64,000 nucleotides of DNA from Roseovarius gaetbuli (GTDB taxonomy: Bacteria; Pseudomonadota; Alphaproteobacteria; Rhodobacterales; Rhodobacteraceae). The notes beneath the pieces are model-generated. The model was not told the DNA's origin. It did not search any database and saw only the letters and a program-made list of their open reading frames with translations. Below, one piece after another: positions 23,678-32,933 of this stretch (positions are counted from its first letter, which is position 1; the number at the start of each line of letters is the position of its first letter). The translations under genes were made by a program, and so were the position numbers. The stretch is taken from contig NZ_FWFJ01000010.1 in the NCBI RefSeq assembly GCF_900172365.1, forward strand, positions 50,649 to 114,648, given 5' to 3'.

Positions 23678-25606
23678 TTAGGTGTCTTTGCTGTCAGCCG
23701 GAGTATCGTCATTCGGCGCGGGATGGGCTGTTTCTTCAAGCTGGGACAAGAGCATGGTTTCAAGGTCTTTTTCCAACTCGCGCGCGCGCTTGATATAGGC
23801 GGCATTGTCGATTGTCGGGATGCCGGGATCCCAAAGCGCGGCGAGCTCACGCACCGACCCGCGATCATGCTGATAAAAGGTTTTCTCAAGCTCCGCTGCC
23901 TCGAACTCCGTAAGCCCCATGTTTTCAAGCACATAGCGCCCGGCGCGCAGCGAGCTGTCGAAAAGTTCGCGCACGATGTCATTGGCCCCGGCCTGATAAA
24001 GGCGAAACACATGGGTGCGATCGTGTGCCCGCGCGATGATGTGAAGATCGGGGCATTCGCGGCGCGCAAAGGCGACAAGGCGCACGGCGGCCTCCGGGTC
24101 ATCAAGCGCCGCCACAAGAACGCGCGCCTCGTGCAGGCCCGCGGCATGAAGAAGATCGGGGCGCGTCGGGTCGCCAAAGAACCCCTTGATGCCAAAGCGG
24201 CGCATGCGCTGGATCGCGTTGAGGTCATGATCAAGCACCACGGTTTCAAACCCGCTTGAGCGTACAAGCCGGTTGACCACCTGCCCGAAACGCCCGATTC
24301 CGGCGATGATCACCGGGCCTTTGGTGTCGATCTCATCGGCATCCTGCGTCTCGCCACTGTCCTGAATACGCTGTGACAGCCAATCATAGAGAATGAACAA
24401 AAGCGGCGTGATCAGCATGGTCATCGCCACCACAAGCAAGAGCGTTTCGCTCAGCCCGCGCGGCAGAACATGCTGCTGATCGGTGAACCCGATCAGCACA
24501 AGCCCGAATTCCCCCGCCTGCGCCAATCCCAGCGTGAACAGCCAAAGATCGCGCCCCCGCAGGGCAAAGGCCCAGCCCAGAAGGCACAGAACGCTGCCCT
24601 TGATCACGATCACCGCAAGCGCCAGCCCAAGGATCAGGAACGGCGCGCCAAACAGGGTGGTGAAATTGATCCCCGCCCCGACGGTGATAAAGAACAGGCC
24701 CAGCAACAGGCCCTTGAACGGCGCGATATCGCTTTCAAGCTCGTGGCGGAATTCGCTGTTGGCCAGGACCACCCCAGCGAGGAACGCCCCAAGCGCGGGC
24801 GACAGCCCCACCAGCATCATCAGGAACGAAATCGACACCACGATCAGCAGGGCAAGCGCGGTGTACATCTCGCGCAGGCGCGCCGCGTGGATAAAGCGAA
24901 ACACGGGGCGCGTCAGGTAAATACCGGCCAGAATGATCGCGACCACCGCGCCGATGGTGACAAGCGCAGCCCCCCAACCCGGCAGGCTCGCGATCAGCGA
25001 TTGCGCCACCTGATGGGCGCCGGTTGCGGCGTGATCCGCCGTTTTGGCATCGCGCGTGAGAAACTCGCCCAGAACCATATCGGCGGTTTTCGGCAGCGCC
25101 AGAAGCGGCAGGAAGGCCAGCATCGGGATCACCGCGATATCCTGTGTCAGCAACACCGAGAACGCCGAGCGCCCGCCGCCCGTGCGCATCAGCCCCTTTT
25201 CCGACAGGGTTTGCAGAACAATCGCCGTCGACGAGAGCGCAAAGATAAGGCCAATCGCAAGCGCCACACTCCAGCCGAGACCCAAGAGGCTTGCCCCGGT
25301 CATGATCGCCGATGTGGTCAGGACGATCTGCAAGCCGCCAAGCCCAAGCAGGCGATGGCGCATATCCCAGAGCGCGCGCGGCTCAAGTTCAAGCCCGATC
25401 AGGAACAGCATCATCACCACGCCGAATTCGGCAACATGCTGTAATTCTGCGGTTTCATGGCCGCCGACAAAGCCAAACACCGGCCCGATCAGCACCCCGG
25501 CCAACAGGTAGCCAAGCACCGACCCAAGCCCGAGCCGCGCGGCCAGGGGCACGGCAATCACGGTTGCCGCAAGATAGATCGAGGCTTGGAAAAGGAACGC
25601 TTCCAT
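23678..25606 (-). CDS. Monovalent cation:proton antiporter, KefB/KefC-like (CPA2)
   Basis: Inner-membrane K+ (or Na+)/H+ antiporter of 642 residues. The N-terminal two thirds hold about twelve hydrophobic segments, including LGYLLAGVLIGPVFGFV and ALSSTAIVLQTLSEKG. A cytoplasmic TrkA-N domain starts near residue 410 (VIIAGIGRFGQVVNRL) and binds nucleotide or ligand. Its ATG overlaps the stop of the upstream 816-residue gene by one base (TGATG), so the two are coupled. KefB proteins are usually glutathione-adduct gated; that is not proven here. Confidence 0.93.
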   Translation of the reverse strand: MEAFLFQASIYLAATVIAVPLAARLGLGSVLGYLLAGVLIGPVFGFVGGHETAELQHVAEFGVVMMLFLIGLELEPRALWDMRHRLLGLGGLQIVLTTSAIMTGASLLGLGWSVALAIGLIFALSSTAIVLQTLSEKGLMRTGGGRSAFSVLLTQDIAVIPMLAFLPLLALPKTADMVLGEFLTRDAKTADHAATGAHQVAQSLIASLPGWGAALVTIGAVVAIILAGIYLTRPVFRFIHAARLREMYTALALLIVVSISFLMMLVGLSPALGAFLAGVVLANSEFRHELESDIAPFKGLLLGLFFITVGAGINFTTLFGAPFLILGLALAVIVIKGSVLCLLGWAFALRGRDLWLFTLGLAQAGEFGLVLIGFTDQQHVLPRGLSETLLLVVAMTMLITPLLFILYDWLSQRIQDSGETQDADEIDTKGPVIIAGIGRFGQVVNRLVRSSGFETVVLDHDLNAIQRMRRFGIKGFFGDPTRPDLLHAAGLHEARVLVAALDDPEAAVRLVAFARRECPDLHIIARAHDRTHVFRLYQAGANDIVRELFDSSLRAGRYVLENMGLTEFEAAELEKTFYQHDRGSVRELAALWDPGIPTIDNAAYIKRARELEKDLETMLLSQLEETAHPAPNDDTPADSKDT

Positions 25607-28056
25607 CAGCCTTTCGGCATCCGAAGCACCACGTCGCGACCGCTCTTTTTATAGCGCAGTTCGGTGTCGCCGATGGCCGACACACGCCCGCCGTTCAAGC
25701 GGTCGCCGACCTGTACCTTTTGATAGCGGCCATTGGACAGACGCACGAGGGCGCGGCGGTTCTTGGGATTGCCATAAACGCCGATCAGATTGACGTCGCG
25801 CAGGTTGATCGCGTTGCGCGCGGTCGCCTGTCGCGCCACCGAGGCGGTGGTTGGAATCGACGGCGCGGCGCGCTTGGCGGTCTGCCCGGAAATGCTTGGC
25901 GTGTCGGCCGGTTTGCTGCGGCGCACGATCTTGTCAAAATTGCCGGGCCGGGTTTTCGGCTTGAGCGAGGCCAGAACCGCCTGTGCCGTGCCGCGCGTCT
26001 CGGGCTCTGGCGTTTCAACGGCCTCGGCCAGGGCCGCAGCCACCGCAGAGGTGTCAAGCACCGCCGCCGCAGCAGAGGCGGCAGCGGCACTGGCATTGGC
26101 TGCGGCCTGAAGGACCGATTGAGGCCGCGTTCGTGGCCGCAGCGCCGCCAGCTCTGATCGCGTGCGCCCGCTCAGCGAGCCGCGTTCCTGTTGCTCGGCC
26201 AGATTATCGGGGCGGGTGCGCGGGCGAATGCCGCCAAGCCGCTTTTGCTCGGCCAAGGCCTCGGCGGTTTGCTCGATCCCCGGCAGGGGCACGGCGCGCG
26301 CGGGCATGTCGGGCGGGCTGCGCGGGGGCGGGCCTGCGCGCACCAACACGCCGTCCGGCGTCAGCGCGCCCCCCGGCGTCGCCAGAACAAAGCCACGCGG
26401 GCCAATCACGAACTGTGTGTCCGGCGGCGCCGGTGAGGCGGGCGTTTCGGGCCGTCTGTCCGCCTGCGCGTTCGGCGCAGCGGGAAGGGCGACGGCATCC
26501 TGAAAATTCACCCTGTCGTCAATCGAGGTAAGGTAGAAATCATCAAGCCCGGTGGGGTTGGGGGCCTCTGTCGGGGTCGGAGCCATCTGCCAGATGCCGG
26601 TCGCCGCATAACGCGCAAGGGCCTGATCCGGGGTAAGTTCCGCCGCCGTGACCGTGGCCGCCGTCGCGGCGGCGGCCAGCTCTGGCTCGGGTTCGATCTC
26701 ATCGGGTTGCGGGGCAAGCACAGGAGCAAGCGCGGTCTCGATCGGGGCTGCCTCGGGGGCGGGCCCTTCGGGCAGCGGGGTTGGCTGATTGGCGGCATCC
26801 GCCACCGGGTCTTCGGTTGCACTCGGCGGCGCCGTGGGGGTGGCCACGATTTCGGGCGGGGATTTGCGGAAAATTCCGGCAACTCCGTCGTCGGTGAACA
26901 TCGCCGCCCATGCCGCAATAATCATCAGAACGACCAGCAAAATGGCCGTCAGGATCACCCCGAGATAGCGCGGTTTGCCGCCAACGGCCTGATCGGCGCG
27001 CGCGCCAAAGATCGTCAGGCGCTCGGCCTCTTCCGGTGAATTGGCCTTGGTTTTCGCGGGCTTTTTCTTGGCGGGATTGGGTGTCTTGCTGCGGCGGTTG
27101 AAAAAGCCGGACTTGCGTGGCGTTTCGGCTGTGTCACTGTCCTTTGTCGCGGACAAAAGGCTTTCCGCGGCAAGCTCGGTCAGCGCCGGTTCGGGCGCGC
27201 CGGTCAGATAGGGCGCAGGGCCGGGGCTTGGCAGGTCAGGCAGCGGCGCCGACGGGGCCGTTGGCGTAAAGCGCGCGGCACCGGCAAGTTTCGGGGCAGG
27301 ACTTGGGCCTGTTTCAGGATTGATTCCGCGATCGGCGCGGATGCTGGAAAACGCCACCGGCGGCATTTCGGCTGGTTTCTCGGCGGTGGGCTCCGGGGCT
27401 GGCTTGGCAGCCGTTTCCGGCGCCGTCTCCGCAGGGGCTTGCGGCGCATCAGAAATCGCCGCAAGTGCCTCAGAAACCTCAGAAACCTCAGAAACCTCGG
27501 GCATATGAGCTGCGCCGATGATCGCAACCGCAGCGTCATCGCGATCAATCCGAACCTTGGCCCCAAGCGTGTCGCGGGCATGCCGGGTGATGCCGAAAAA
27601 CGGCTCGCCGGGAAAAGCATCGTCATCGGGGCGCGCGACAAAGCTTATCGGGTTGATCTCATGTTCAAGCCCAAAGGCCTCGGCCTCTTCCAGCGTTTCA
27701 CGGGCAACCGCAGCCACCAAAATTCTGTCGCTGTCCAAGGCCCAATCATAAGCCAGATCGTCAAGCGCATAGGGCGTGGCCCCGTCAAGTGCGTCGGTCA
27801 CTGCCCGATCAAGATCGCCGTCCGGGGCGCTGTCTGCGGAAAGCTCAAGATATTTGATCTGCTCGTTCGGCAGGATCAGCTTGGTGGCAAAGCCCGACGG
27901 ATCAAGCGCCTTGGCCTTGGCCCGCAAGGCCGCCAGATCGCCGCTCAGGTCCTCTGAATCGAGGGTCACCTCACCCACCAGATGCCAGCCCGCGCCGACG
28001 CGATGCAAAAGGGCGATGCCCTCGAAGGACAGGGATAAGGCGAAATTGGGTTTCAT
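25606..28056 (-). CDS. Single-pass protein resembling a GspL/PilM-PilP/GspC fusion
   Basis: A protein of 816 residues from ATG 28056 (MKPNFALSLSFEG). Residues 1 to about 150 look like the actin-fold cytoplasmic domain of GspL/PilM (ATKLILPNEQIKYLEL; LDRAVTDALDGATPYALDDL). A Pro/Ala-rich, basic linker leads to one membrane helix at about 364-387 (YLGVILTAILLVVLMIIAAW). A long Pro/Ala-rich stretch follows, and the last 70 residues (LIGVYGNPKNRRALVRLSNG; VGDRLNGGRVSAIGDTELRY) resemble PilP/GspC homology-region domains. No other pilus or type II secretion genes are nearby. The assignment is from pattern resemblance only. Confidence 0.6.
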   Translation of the reverse strand: MKPNFALSLSFEGIALLHRVGAGWHLVGEVTLDSEDLSGDLAALRAKAKALDPSGFATKLILPNEQIKYLELSADSAPDGDLDRAVTDALDGATPYALDDLAYDWALDSDRILVAAVARETLEEAEAFGLEHEINPISFVARPDDDAFPGEPFFGITRHARDTLGAKVRIDRDDAAVAIIGAAHMPEVSEVSEVSEALAAISDAPQAPAETAPETAAKPAPEPTAEKPAEMPPVAFSSIRADRGINPETGPSPAPKLAGAARFTPTAPSAPLPDLPSPGPAPYLTGAPEPALTELAAESLLSATKDSDTAETPRKSGFFNRRSKTPNPAKKKPAKTKANSPEEAERLTIFGARADQAVGGKPRYLGVILTAILLVVLMIIAAWAAMFTDDGVAGIFRKSPPEIVATPTAPPSATEDPVADAANQPTPLPEGPAPEAAPIETALAPVLAPQPDEIEPEPELAAAATAATVTAAELTPDQALARYAATGIWQMAPTPTEAPNPTGLDDFYLTSIDDRVNFQDAVALPAAPNAQADRRPETPASPAPPDTQFVIGPRGFVLATPGGALTPDGVLVRAGPPPRSPPDMPARAVPLPGIEQTAEALAEQKRLGGIRPRTRPDNLAEQQERGSLSGRTRSELAALRPRTRPQSVLQAAANASAAAASAAAAVLDTSAVAAALAEAVETPEPETRGTAQAVLASLKPKTRPGNFDKIVRRSKPADTPSISGQTAKRAAPSIPTTASVARQATARNAINLRDVNLIGVYGNPKNRRALVRLSNGRYQKVQVGDRLNGGRVSAIGDTELRYKKSGRDVVLRMPKG

Positions 28057-28202
28057 ATCTAACGCTCTAACACTGGCAAGGCGCAATCGGGAGTCCTGCT
28101 TTCACCGCGTTGATTTTATAGCAGCTTCGCGCCGAGGCAAACAAAAACCCCTGCCCGGCCCCGCAAGCAACAGGGTCGGGCGGGGGAGGGTGCGGTGCGG
28201 CG

Positions 28203-29483
28203 TTAGCCGTGGGCCTTGGTCAGCGCCTGATCCAGATCGGCGATGATATCGGCCGCATCCTCGATCCCGATAGAGATGCGGACCACGTTCGGCGCGGCCC
28301 CGGCGGCGGTCTGCTGTTCCGGCGAAAGCTGGCGGTGCGTGGTCGAGGCCGAGTGGATCACAAGGCTTCGGGTGTCGCCAAGGTTGGCCACATGGCTGAA
28401 CAATTCCAGACTGTCGACAAAGCGCGTGCAGGCGTCATAGCCGCCCTTCAGGGCAATCGTGAACAGCCCGCCGGCGCCCTTGGGGCAAATCCGCGCGACG
28501 CGGTCGTGATAGGGCGACGAGGCCAGCCCGGCATAGGTCACTGCCTCGATCGTCGGATGGCTTTCAAGCCAGCCCGCCACCTTTTCGGCGTTCAGAACAT
28601 GGCGTTCCATGCGCAGGCTGAGGGTTTCGATGCCCATCAGCGTGTAATGCGCGGCTTGCGGGTTGAGGGTCATACCCAGATCGCGCAGACCGATGGCAAT
28701 GCTGTGAAAGGTAAAGGCGAGCGGGCCAAAGGTCTCGTGGAACTTGAGGCCGTGATAGGCGGGCTCGGGTTCGCTCAGCGACGGAAACTTATCCGATGCG
28801 GACCAGTCGAAATTACCCGAATCCACTACGACGCCGCCGGTGACGGTGCCATTGCCGGTCAGGTATTTGGTCATCGAATGCACGACAAGTGTCGCGCCAT
28901 GTTCGATCGGGCGGCAGAGGTAAGGCGTGGCGCTTGTGTTATCCACGATAAGCGGCAGACCAGCGGCATCGGCGATCTTCGCCACCGCATCCAGATCGGT
29001 GACATAACCGCCTGGATTGGCGATGGATTCGCAGAATACGGCGCGGGTATTGTCATCAATCGCGGCCGCCACGGCATCGAGATCGTCGAAATCAACGAAT
29101 GTAGCCGACCAGCCAAAGCGCTTGATGGTCTGGCTGAACTGGGTGATCGAGCCGCCGTAAAGCCGGGTCGAGACCACCACGTTAAGGCCCGGCCCCATCA
29201 GCGGGAAAAGGGCCATGATCTGGGCCGCGTGCCCGGATGAGCAACAAACAGCGCCGACGCCGCCTTCAAGTGTGGCCACACGTTCCTGAAGTGCGGCGAC
29301 GGTCGGGTTGGTCAGGCGCGAATAGATATATCCCACCTCTTGCAGATTGAAGAGCGCCGCGGCGTGTTCCGCGTCGCGGAATACATAGGCGGTTGTCTGG
29401 TAAATCGGCACCTGCCGCGCGCCGGTGGCGGGGTCAGGCCGTGCGCCGGCGTGAATTTGCAATGTGTCAAAGCCATAAGCCAT
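28203..29483 (-). CDS. metY: O-acetylhomoserine sulfhydrylase
   Basis: PLP enzyme making homocysteine (or methionine) from O-acetylhomoserine and sulfide or methanethiol. 426 residues from ATG 29483, chosen because AGGAGG lies just upstream; the in-frame ATG at 29513 is inside the putative riboswitch. Family signs are YGFDTLQIHAGARPDPATGAR at the N-terminus, YSRLTNPT and the PLP lysine in HSMTKYLTGNGT. It uses sulfide, linking it to the sulfur block 2 kb away. The leader folds into a SAM-riboswitch-like hairpin. Confidence 0.95.
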   Translation of the reverse strand: MAYGFDTLQIHAGARPDPATGARQVPIYQTTAYVFRDAEHAAALFNLQEVGYIYSRLTNPTVAALQERVATLEGGVGAVCCSSGHAAQIMALFPLMGPGLNVVVSTRLYGGSITQFSQTIKRFGWSATFVDFDDLDAVAAAIDDNTRAVFCESIANPGGYVTDLDAVAKIADAAGLPLIVDNTSATPYLCRPIEHGATLVVHSMTKYLTGNGTVTGGVVVDSGNFDWSASDKFPSLSEPEPAYHGLKFHETFGPLAFTFHSIAIGLRDLGMTLNPQAAHYTLMGIETLSLRMERHVLNAEKVAGWLESHPTIEAVTYAGLASSPYHDRVARICPKGAGGLFTIALKGGYDACTRFVDSLELFSHVANLGDTRSLVIHSASTTHRQLSPEQQTAAGAAPNVVRISIGIEDAADIIADLDQALTKAHG

Positions 29484-29491
29484 TTGGTCGA

Positions 29492-29532
29492 TCCTCCTCG
29501 GAAATGCTTGCATTCGGGTTTAGGGCATCCGA
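29492..29532 (-). promoter_or_regulatory. Candidate SAM-II/SAM-V-like riboswitch upstream of metY
   Basis: On the minus strand TCGGATGC (29532-29525) pairs with GCATTTCCGA (29507-29498) across a two-base bulge. The 17-nt loop CCTAAACCCGAATGCAA resembles the conserved loop of SAM-II/SAM-V riboswitches, which has U-rich/AACC and GCAAGC segments. The AGGAGG ribosome site (29498-29493) starts at the end of the stem, and the loop CCU could pair with it as a pseudoknot. This would block translation when SAM is bound. No covariance search was possible. Confidence 0.5.
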
Positions 29533-29575
29533 GTTTGCGCCACAACTGGCGTTGAGACATTCAGAGGAGGCCAAG

Positions 29576-29989
29576 ATGGCATATCCGTTTCACCTTGCGA
29601 TCAATGTGACCGACCTGGACGCGGCGCGCGGCTTTTATGGCGGGCTTTTGGGGGCTGTTGAGGGAAGATCGACCGCAACCTGGGTGGATTTCGATTTTTT
29701 CGGCCATCAGCTTAGCCTGCATCTGGGCGCGCCCTTTGCCACGCAGGCCACCGGCAAGGTTGGCGAACACATGGTGCAGATGCCGCATTTCGGGGTGGTT
29801 CTTCCGCTTGAGACATGGCGCGAGGTGGCCGAGCGGCTTGCGCAGGCGGGCACAGAGTTCGTGATCCCGCCCACGGTGCGCTTTGAAGGAGAGCCGGGAG
29901 AGCAATGGACGATGTTCTTCTGTGATCCCTCGGGCAACCCTGTGGAATTGAAAGGTTTTGCCGATATGAACGCTGTGTTTGCATCTTGA
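29576..29989 (+). CDS. VOC/glyoxalase-family protein
   Basis: A 137-residue protein starting at ATG 29576 after AGAGGAGG. One vicinal-oxygen-chelate fold: FHLAINVTDLDAARGFYGGLLG supplies the N-terminal metal histidine, and WTMFFCDPSGNPVELKGF supplies the late glutamate. The reaction is unknown; relatives include dioxygenases, glyoxalases and resistance proteins. It is divergent from metY. Confidence 0.9.
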   Translation: MAYPFHLAINVTDLDAARGFYGGLLGAVEGRSTATWVDFDFFGHQLSLHLGAPFATQATGKVGEHMVQMPHFGVVLPLETWREVAERLAQAGTEFVIPPTVRFEGEPGEQWTMFFCDPSGNPVELKGFADMNAVFAS

Positions 29990-29995
29990 GAGGCA

Positions 29996-30048
29996 AGATT
30001 TTTCGACGAAAAATCTCAACCCCAGAAAATTCGGCGAATTTTCTGGGG
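29996..30048. repeat. Two palindromes between convergent genes
   Basis: The first, 29996-30016, has 10-bp arms AGATTTTTCG / CGAAAAATCT around one A. The second, 30020-30048, has 14-bp arms CCCCAGAAAATTCG / CGAATTTTCTGGGG around one G. They fill the 60-bp gap between the VOC gene and the convergent glycosyltransferase-like gene, so a bidirectional terminator role is plausible. The second shares its GAAAATTCG core with copies near 21.8 kb and 44.15 kb. Confidence 0.85.
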
Positions 30049-30049
30049 C

Positions 30050-31054
30050 CTAGCGCATCCAAAATCCGTTGCGTTTGATCGTATTGCGGATCGCCTGTTC
30101 GCGGCGTGGCAGGTCGTCCTGATCAAAAAGGGCGCGCACTTTTTGGCCGCGCCCCTGATAGATCATTCGCTTGATCGGATCGTATTCCTTGAGCACCTTC
30201 TTGACCCGGTTCGGCGCTGTCACGTTTTCCAGAACCTTTACCACATGATCGGATTCGCGCGCATAGAGCAGCGGCAGAACCCGGTAATGACAGGTGATGT
30301 CGCCATCCAAAAGACCGGTCGGGATCGTGTCACGCCCCCCGCCAAGTGAATGGATCACCAGGGGCAGCGCCACCTGATCGAGCCAGGGGTCTAGCGACTG
30401 ACAGATCAGTTCCGGTGGGGCGTCCTTGGCGATGGCCAGGGCATACTCCAAAAACCGTTGACCAAAGGCATGCGGGCATTTGTAAAAGAAGAACCCGGCG
30501 TTGAAATAAAGATAGCGCTGCCAGTATTCATCGGGCTGGCTCAGATCCAGAGAGCTTTCAAAATCAAGCCCGAACTTGTCGTAAAGCGATTTCCAGATGG
30601 CGCCATAGCCGGGGCCGTAAAGTTCAAGCTGCGGCCAGGTGCCTTCGCGCCGCATCGAGGCGGTGGGGCGGTCAAAATCAAACGGCACCCGGCTCAGATC
30701 ACCGGTCACCAGCGTATCAGTGTCGAAAAACACGAAAGGCTCGCCTTTGGGCAGGCTCAGCAGCGCCTCGATCTTGTTGCCATAGGGATAGGCATGGCCA
30801 AACTGCTTGCTCTCAAACGGGATGATCTCGGCGCCCAGATCTTCCAGCAACGCGCGGGTCTCCTCACCCTTGATGCCGGGATCATTGGGCCAAAGCGGCC
30901 CCGACTGAGGTTCGGCCACGAACAGCCGACCTTGAAAGACGGGGCTCTGGTCGCGCAGGGAGGCCGCGAAAATCAGCGCCTCGAATTGCAACCGCCCGCC
31001 CTGACCGACAATCACGATGTTGAAATTGCTCTGTTGTTCCGTGGTCTTTGCCAT
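30050..31054 (-). CDS. Glycosyltransferase-like protein with a DTD motif
   Basis: A 334-residue soluble protein. The strand-loop FVFFDTDTLVTGDLSRV resembles the metal- and nucleotide-sugar-binding DxD motif of GT-A (GT8-like) transferases. The preceding HAYPYGNKIEALLSLP and the later YLYFNAGFFFYKCPHAFG fit that fold. No signal peptide or membrane segment is seen. No sugar or polysaccharide genes are adjacent, so the acceptor is unknown. I did not recognise a named family. Confidence 0.6.
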   Translation of the reverse strand: MAKTTEQQSNFNIVIVGQGGRLQFEALIFAASLRDQSPVFQGRLFVAEPQSGPLWPNDPGIKGEETRALLEDLGAEIIPFESKQFGHAYPYGNKIEALLSLPKGEPFVFFDTDTLVTGDLSRVPFDFDRPTASMRREGTWPQLELYGPGYGAIWKSLYDKFGLDFESSLDLSQPDEYWQRYLYFNAGFFFYKCPHAFGQRFLEYALAIAKDAPPELICQSLDPWLDQVALPLVIHSLGGGRDTIPTGLLDGDITCHYRVLPLLYARESDHVVKVLENVTAPNRVKKVLKEYDPIKRMIYQGRGQKVRALFDQDDLPRREQAIRNTIKRNGFWMR

Positions 31055-31139
31055 GCTCGCGCCCCGGTTTATGTCTTACGTCTTTGGGGGCAGTATAGGC
31101 ACAATCCGACAGGGGCAGAAGAGGGGAAGTGACCTGGGT

Positions 31140-32873
31140 TCAGGCCCGCACCCCGTCGGCGGGCGTTTTCAAGGCTTTGACCGCCTCATATTGCGACAGA
31201 AAGACCCGGCCGGTCAGTTCATCCAGAAAATGCTGTGCCTCAAGGCGATCCATCACCGGGCCTTTGACCTCAGAGAGGTGAAGCTGAACATTCATCTCGC
31301 GCAGGCGGTCGTTGATCGTTTCAAGCGATTCAAGCGCGCTGAAGTCGATCTCGTTGATCGCCGAGCATTGCAGGATGACGTGGCGAATATTTGGATCACG
31401 CGCGACCCGGTTGTGAATTTTCTCCTCAAGGAAGCGCGCATTCGCGAAATAGAGGCTTTCATCGACCCGAAGGCTTACGATGTGCGGATCGGTCAAAACC
31501 TTGTGGCGCAGGATATTGCGGAAATGTTCGGTGCCGGGGATTTGCCCGACTTCGGCCACATGCGGGCGCGATGATCTGTAAAGATGTAACAGGATCGACA
31601 CCCCAACCCCGGAGGACACGCCCAGTTCGACCCCGAACCCAAGCGTCAGAAGGATGGTCGCGAGAACGGCGGCGAAATCGGCCTTTGAATAGCCCCAGCT
31701 GCGTTTGAGGATGCTGAAATCCACAAGGCTGAGCACGGCGACGATGATGGTCGCGGCCAGCGTCGCCTTGGGCAGGAAATAGATCAGCGGCGTCAGAAAC
31801 AGCGCCGCAATCGCCAGCCCGACCGCCGTATAGGCCCCCGCCGCCGGGGTTTCCGCGCCCGCATCAAAGTTCACGACCGAGCGTGAAAACCCGCCCGTCA
31901 CCGGAAAGCCGCCAGTGAACGCGGCGCCGATATTGGCGGCGCCAAGGCCGATCAATTCCTGATCGGGGTCGATCCGCTGGCGTTTCTTGGCCGCCAATGT
32001 CTGGGCCACCGAGATCGATTCAACAAAACCGATGATCGAGATCAGGAAAGCCGGCAGCAAAAGCTGGCCCAGAAGGCCGGGCGACAGCGACGGCAGGGTC
32101 AGCGGCGGCAGGCTCTGCGGCACTTCGCCGACGATTTTCACGCCCTGATCCGCAAGGCCAAATCCCCAGACGGCCAGCGTGCTCAGCACGACAACCGCAA
32201 CCGGCCCGGCCTTGACCATGATGCCCGTCACGCCCGCACCCGCACCAAGGCGCTGCATCAGCGGCTTGAGACCCTTGCGCACCCAGAACAGGAATACGGT
32301 CCCAAGCACCCCGATCACGGCGGTGATCACATTGGTTTCGCCCAGATGTTCGATCAGCGACACCACGATTTCCCAGAGGTTGTGACCCTGCGCATTGATC
32401 CCGAGGATATGCTTGAGCTGACTTGCGGCGATGATTATCCCCGAGGCGGTGATGAAGCCGGCAATCACCGGATGCGACAGGAAATTGGCGACGAACCCCA
32501 GCCGGAAAAGCCCCATGCCCAAGAGGATCACCCCCGACAGGCCCGCCAGCGTCAGGGCCGCAATGCCATAGCCCATGGTGCCCTGTTCCACGATATTGCT
32601 CAGCGCGGCGGCGGTCATCAGCGACACCACCGCCACCGGGCCGACGGCAAGCGCGCGGCTGGTGCCGAAGATCGCATAAAGGATGATCGGCGCGATCGAG
32701 GCATAAAGCCCGGCCTCGGGTGGCAATCCCGCCAACAGGGCATAGGCCAGCGATTGCGGGATCAGCATGATCGTCACGATCACAGCCGCAATAAGGTCAT
32801 TGCCAAGGGCTGTGCGATCATAGGCCCCGCCCCATTTCAGGATGGGCAGATAGCGGATCAGGTAAGGGTGCAT
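31140..32873 (-). CDS. SulP family anion transporter with STAS domain
   Basis: Inner-membrane anion carrier of 577 residues. About 10-14 hydrophobic segments include the SulP signature region LIPQSLAYALLAGLPPEAGLYAS. Residues from about 440 to the end form a cytoplasmic STAS domain (VSLRVDESLYFANARFLEEK; HVILQCSAINEIDFSALESL). It is the last gene of an operon with the persulfide dioxygenase and the quinone reductase, 60 nt after the latter. Context suggests transport of sulfite, sulfate or thiosulfate produced by sulfide oxidation; that is inference. Confidence 0.93.
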   Translation of the reverse strand: MHPYLIRYLPILKWGGAYDRTALGNDLIAAVIVTIMLIPQSLAYALLAGLPPEAGLYASIAPIILYAIFGTSRALAVGPVAVVSLMTAAALSNIVEQGTMGYGIAALTLAGLSGVILLGMGLFRLGFVANFLSHPVIAGFITASGIIIAASQLKHILGINAQGHNLWEIVVSLIEHLGETNVITAVIGVLGTVFLFWVRKGLKPLMQRLGAGAGVTGIMVKAGPVAVVVLSTLAVWGFGLADQGVKIVGEVPQSLPPLTLPSLSPGLLGQLLLPAFLISIIGFVESISVAQTLAAKKRQRIDPDQELIGLGAANIGAAFTGGFPVTGGFSRSVVNFDAGAETPAAGAYTAVGLAIAALFLTPLIYFLPKATLAATIIVAVLSLVDFSILKRSWGYSKADFAAVLATILLTLGFGVELGVSSGVGVSILLHLYRSSRPHVAEVGQIPGTEHFRNILRHKVLTDPHIVSLRVDESLYFANARFLEEKIHNRVARDPNIRHVILQCSAINEIDFSALESLETINDRLREMNVQLHLSEVKGPVMDRLEAQHFLDELTGRVFLSQYEAVKALKTPADGVRA

Positions 32874-32933
32874 ATAGGGCTCTGTCTTGTCGGCGCCGCC
32901 TTTGCGGGTGGGGCAAGGGCGGCGCGCTTGGGG

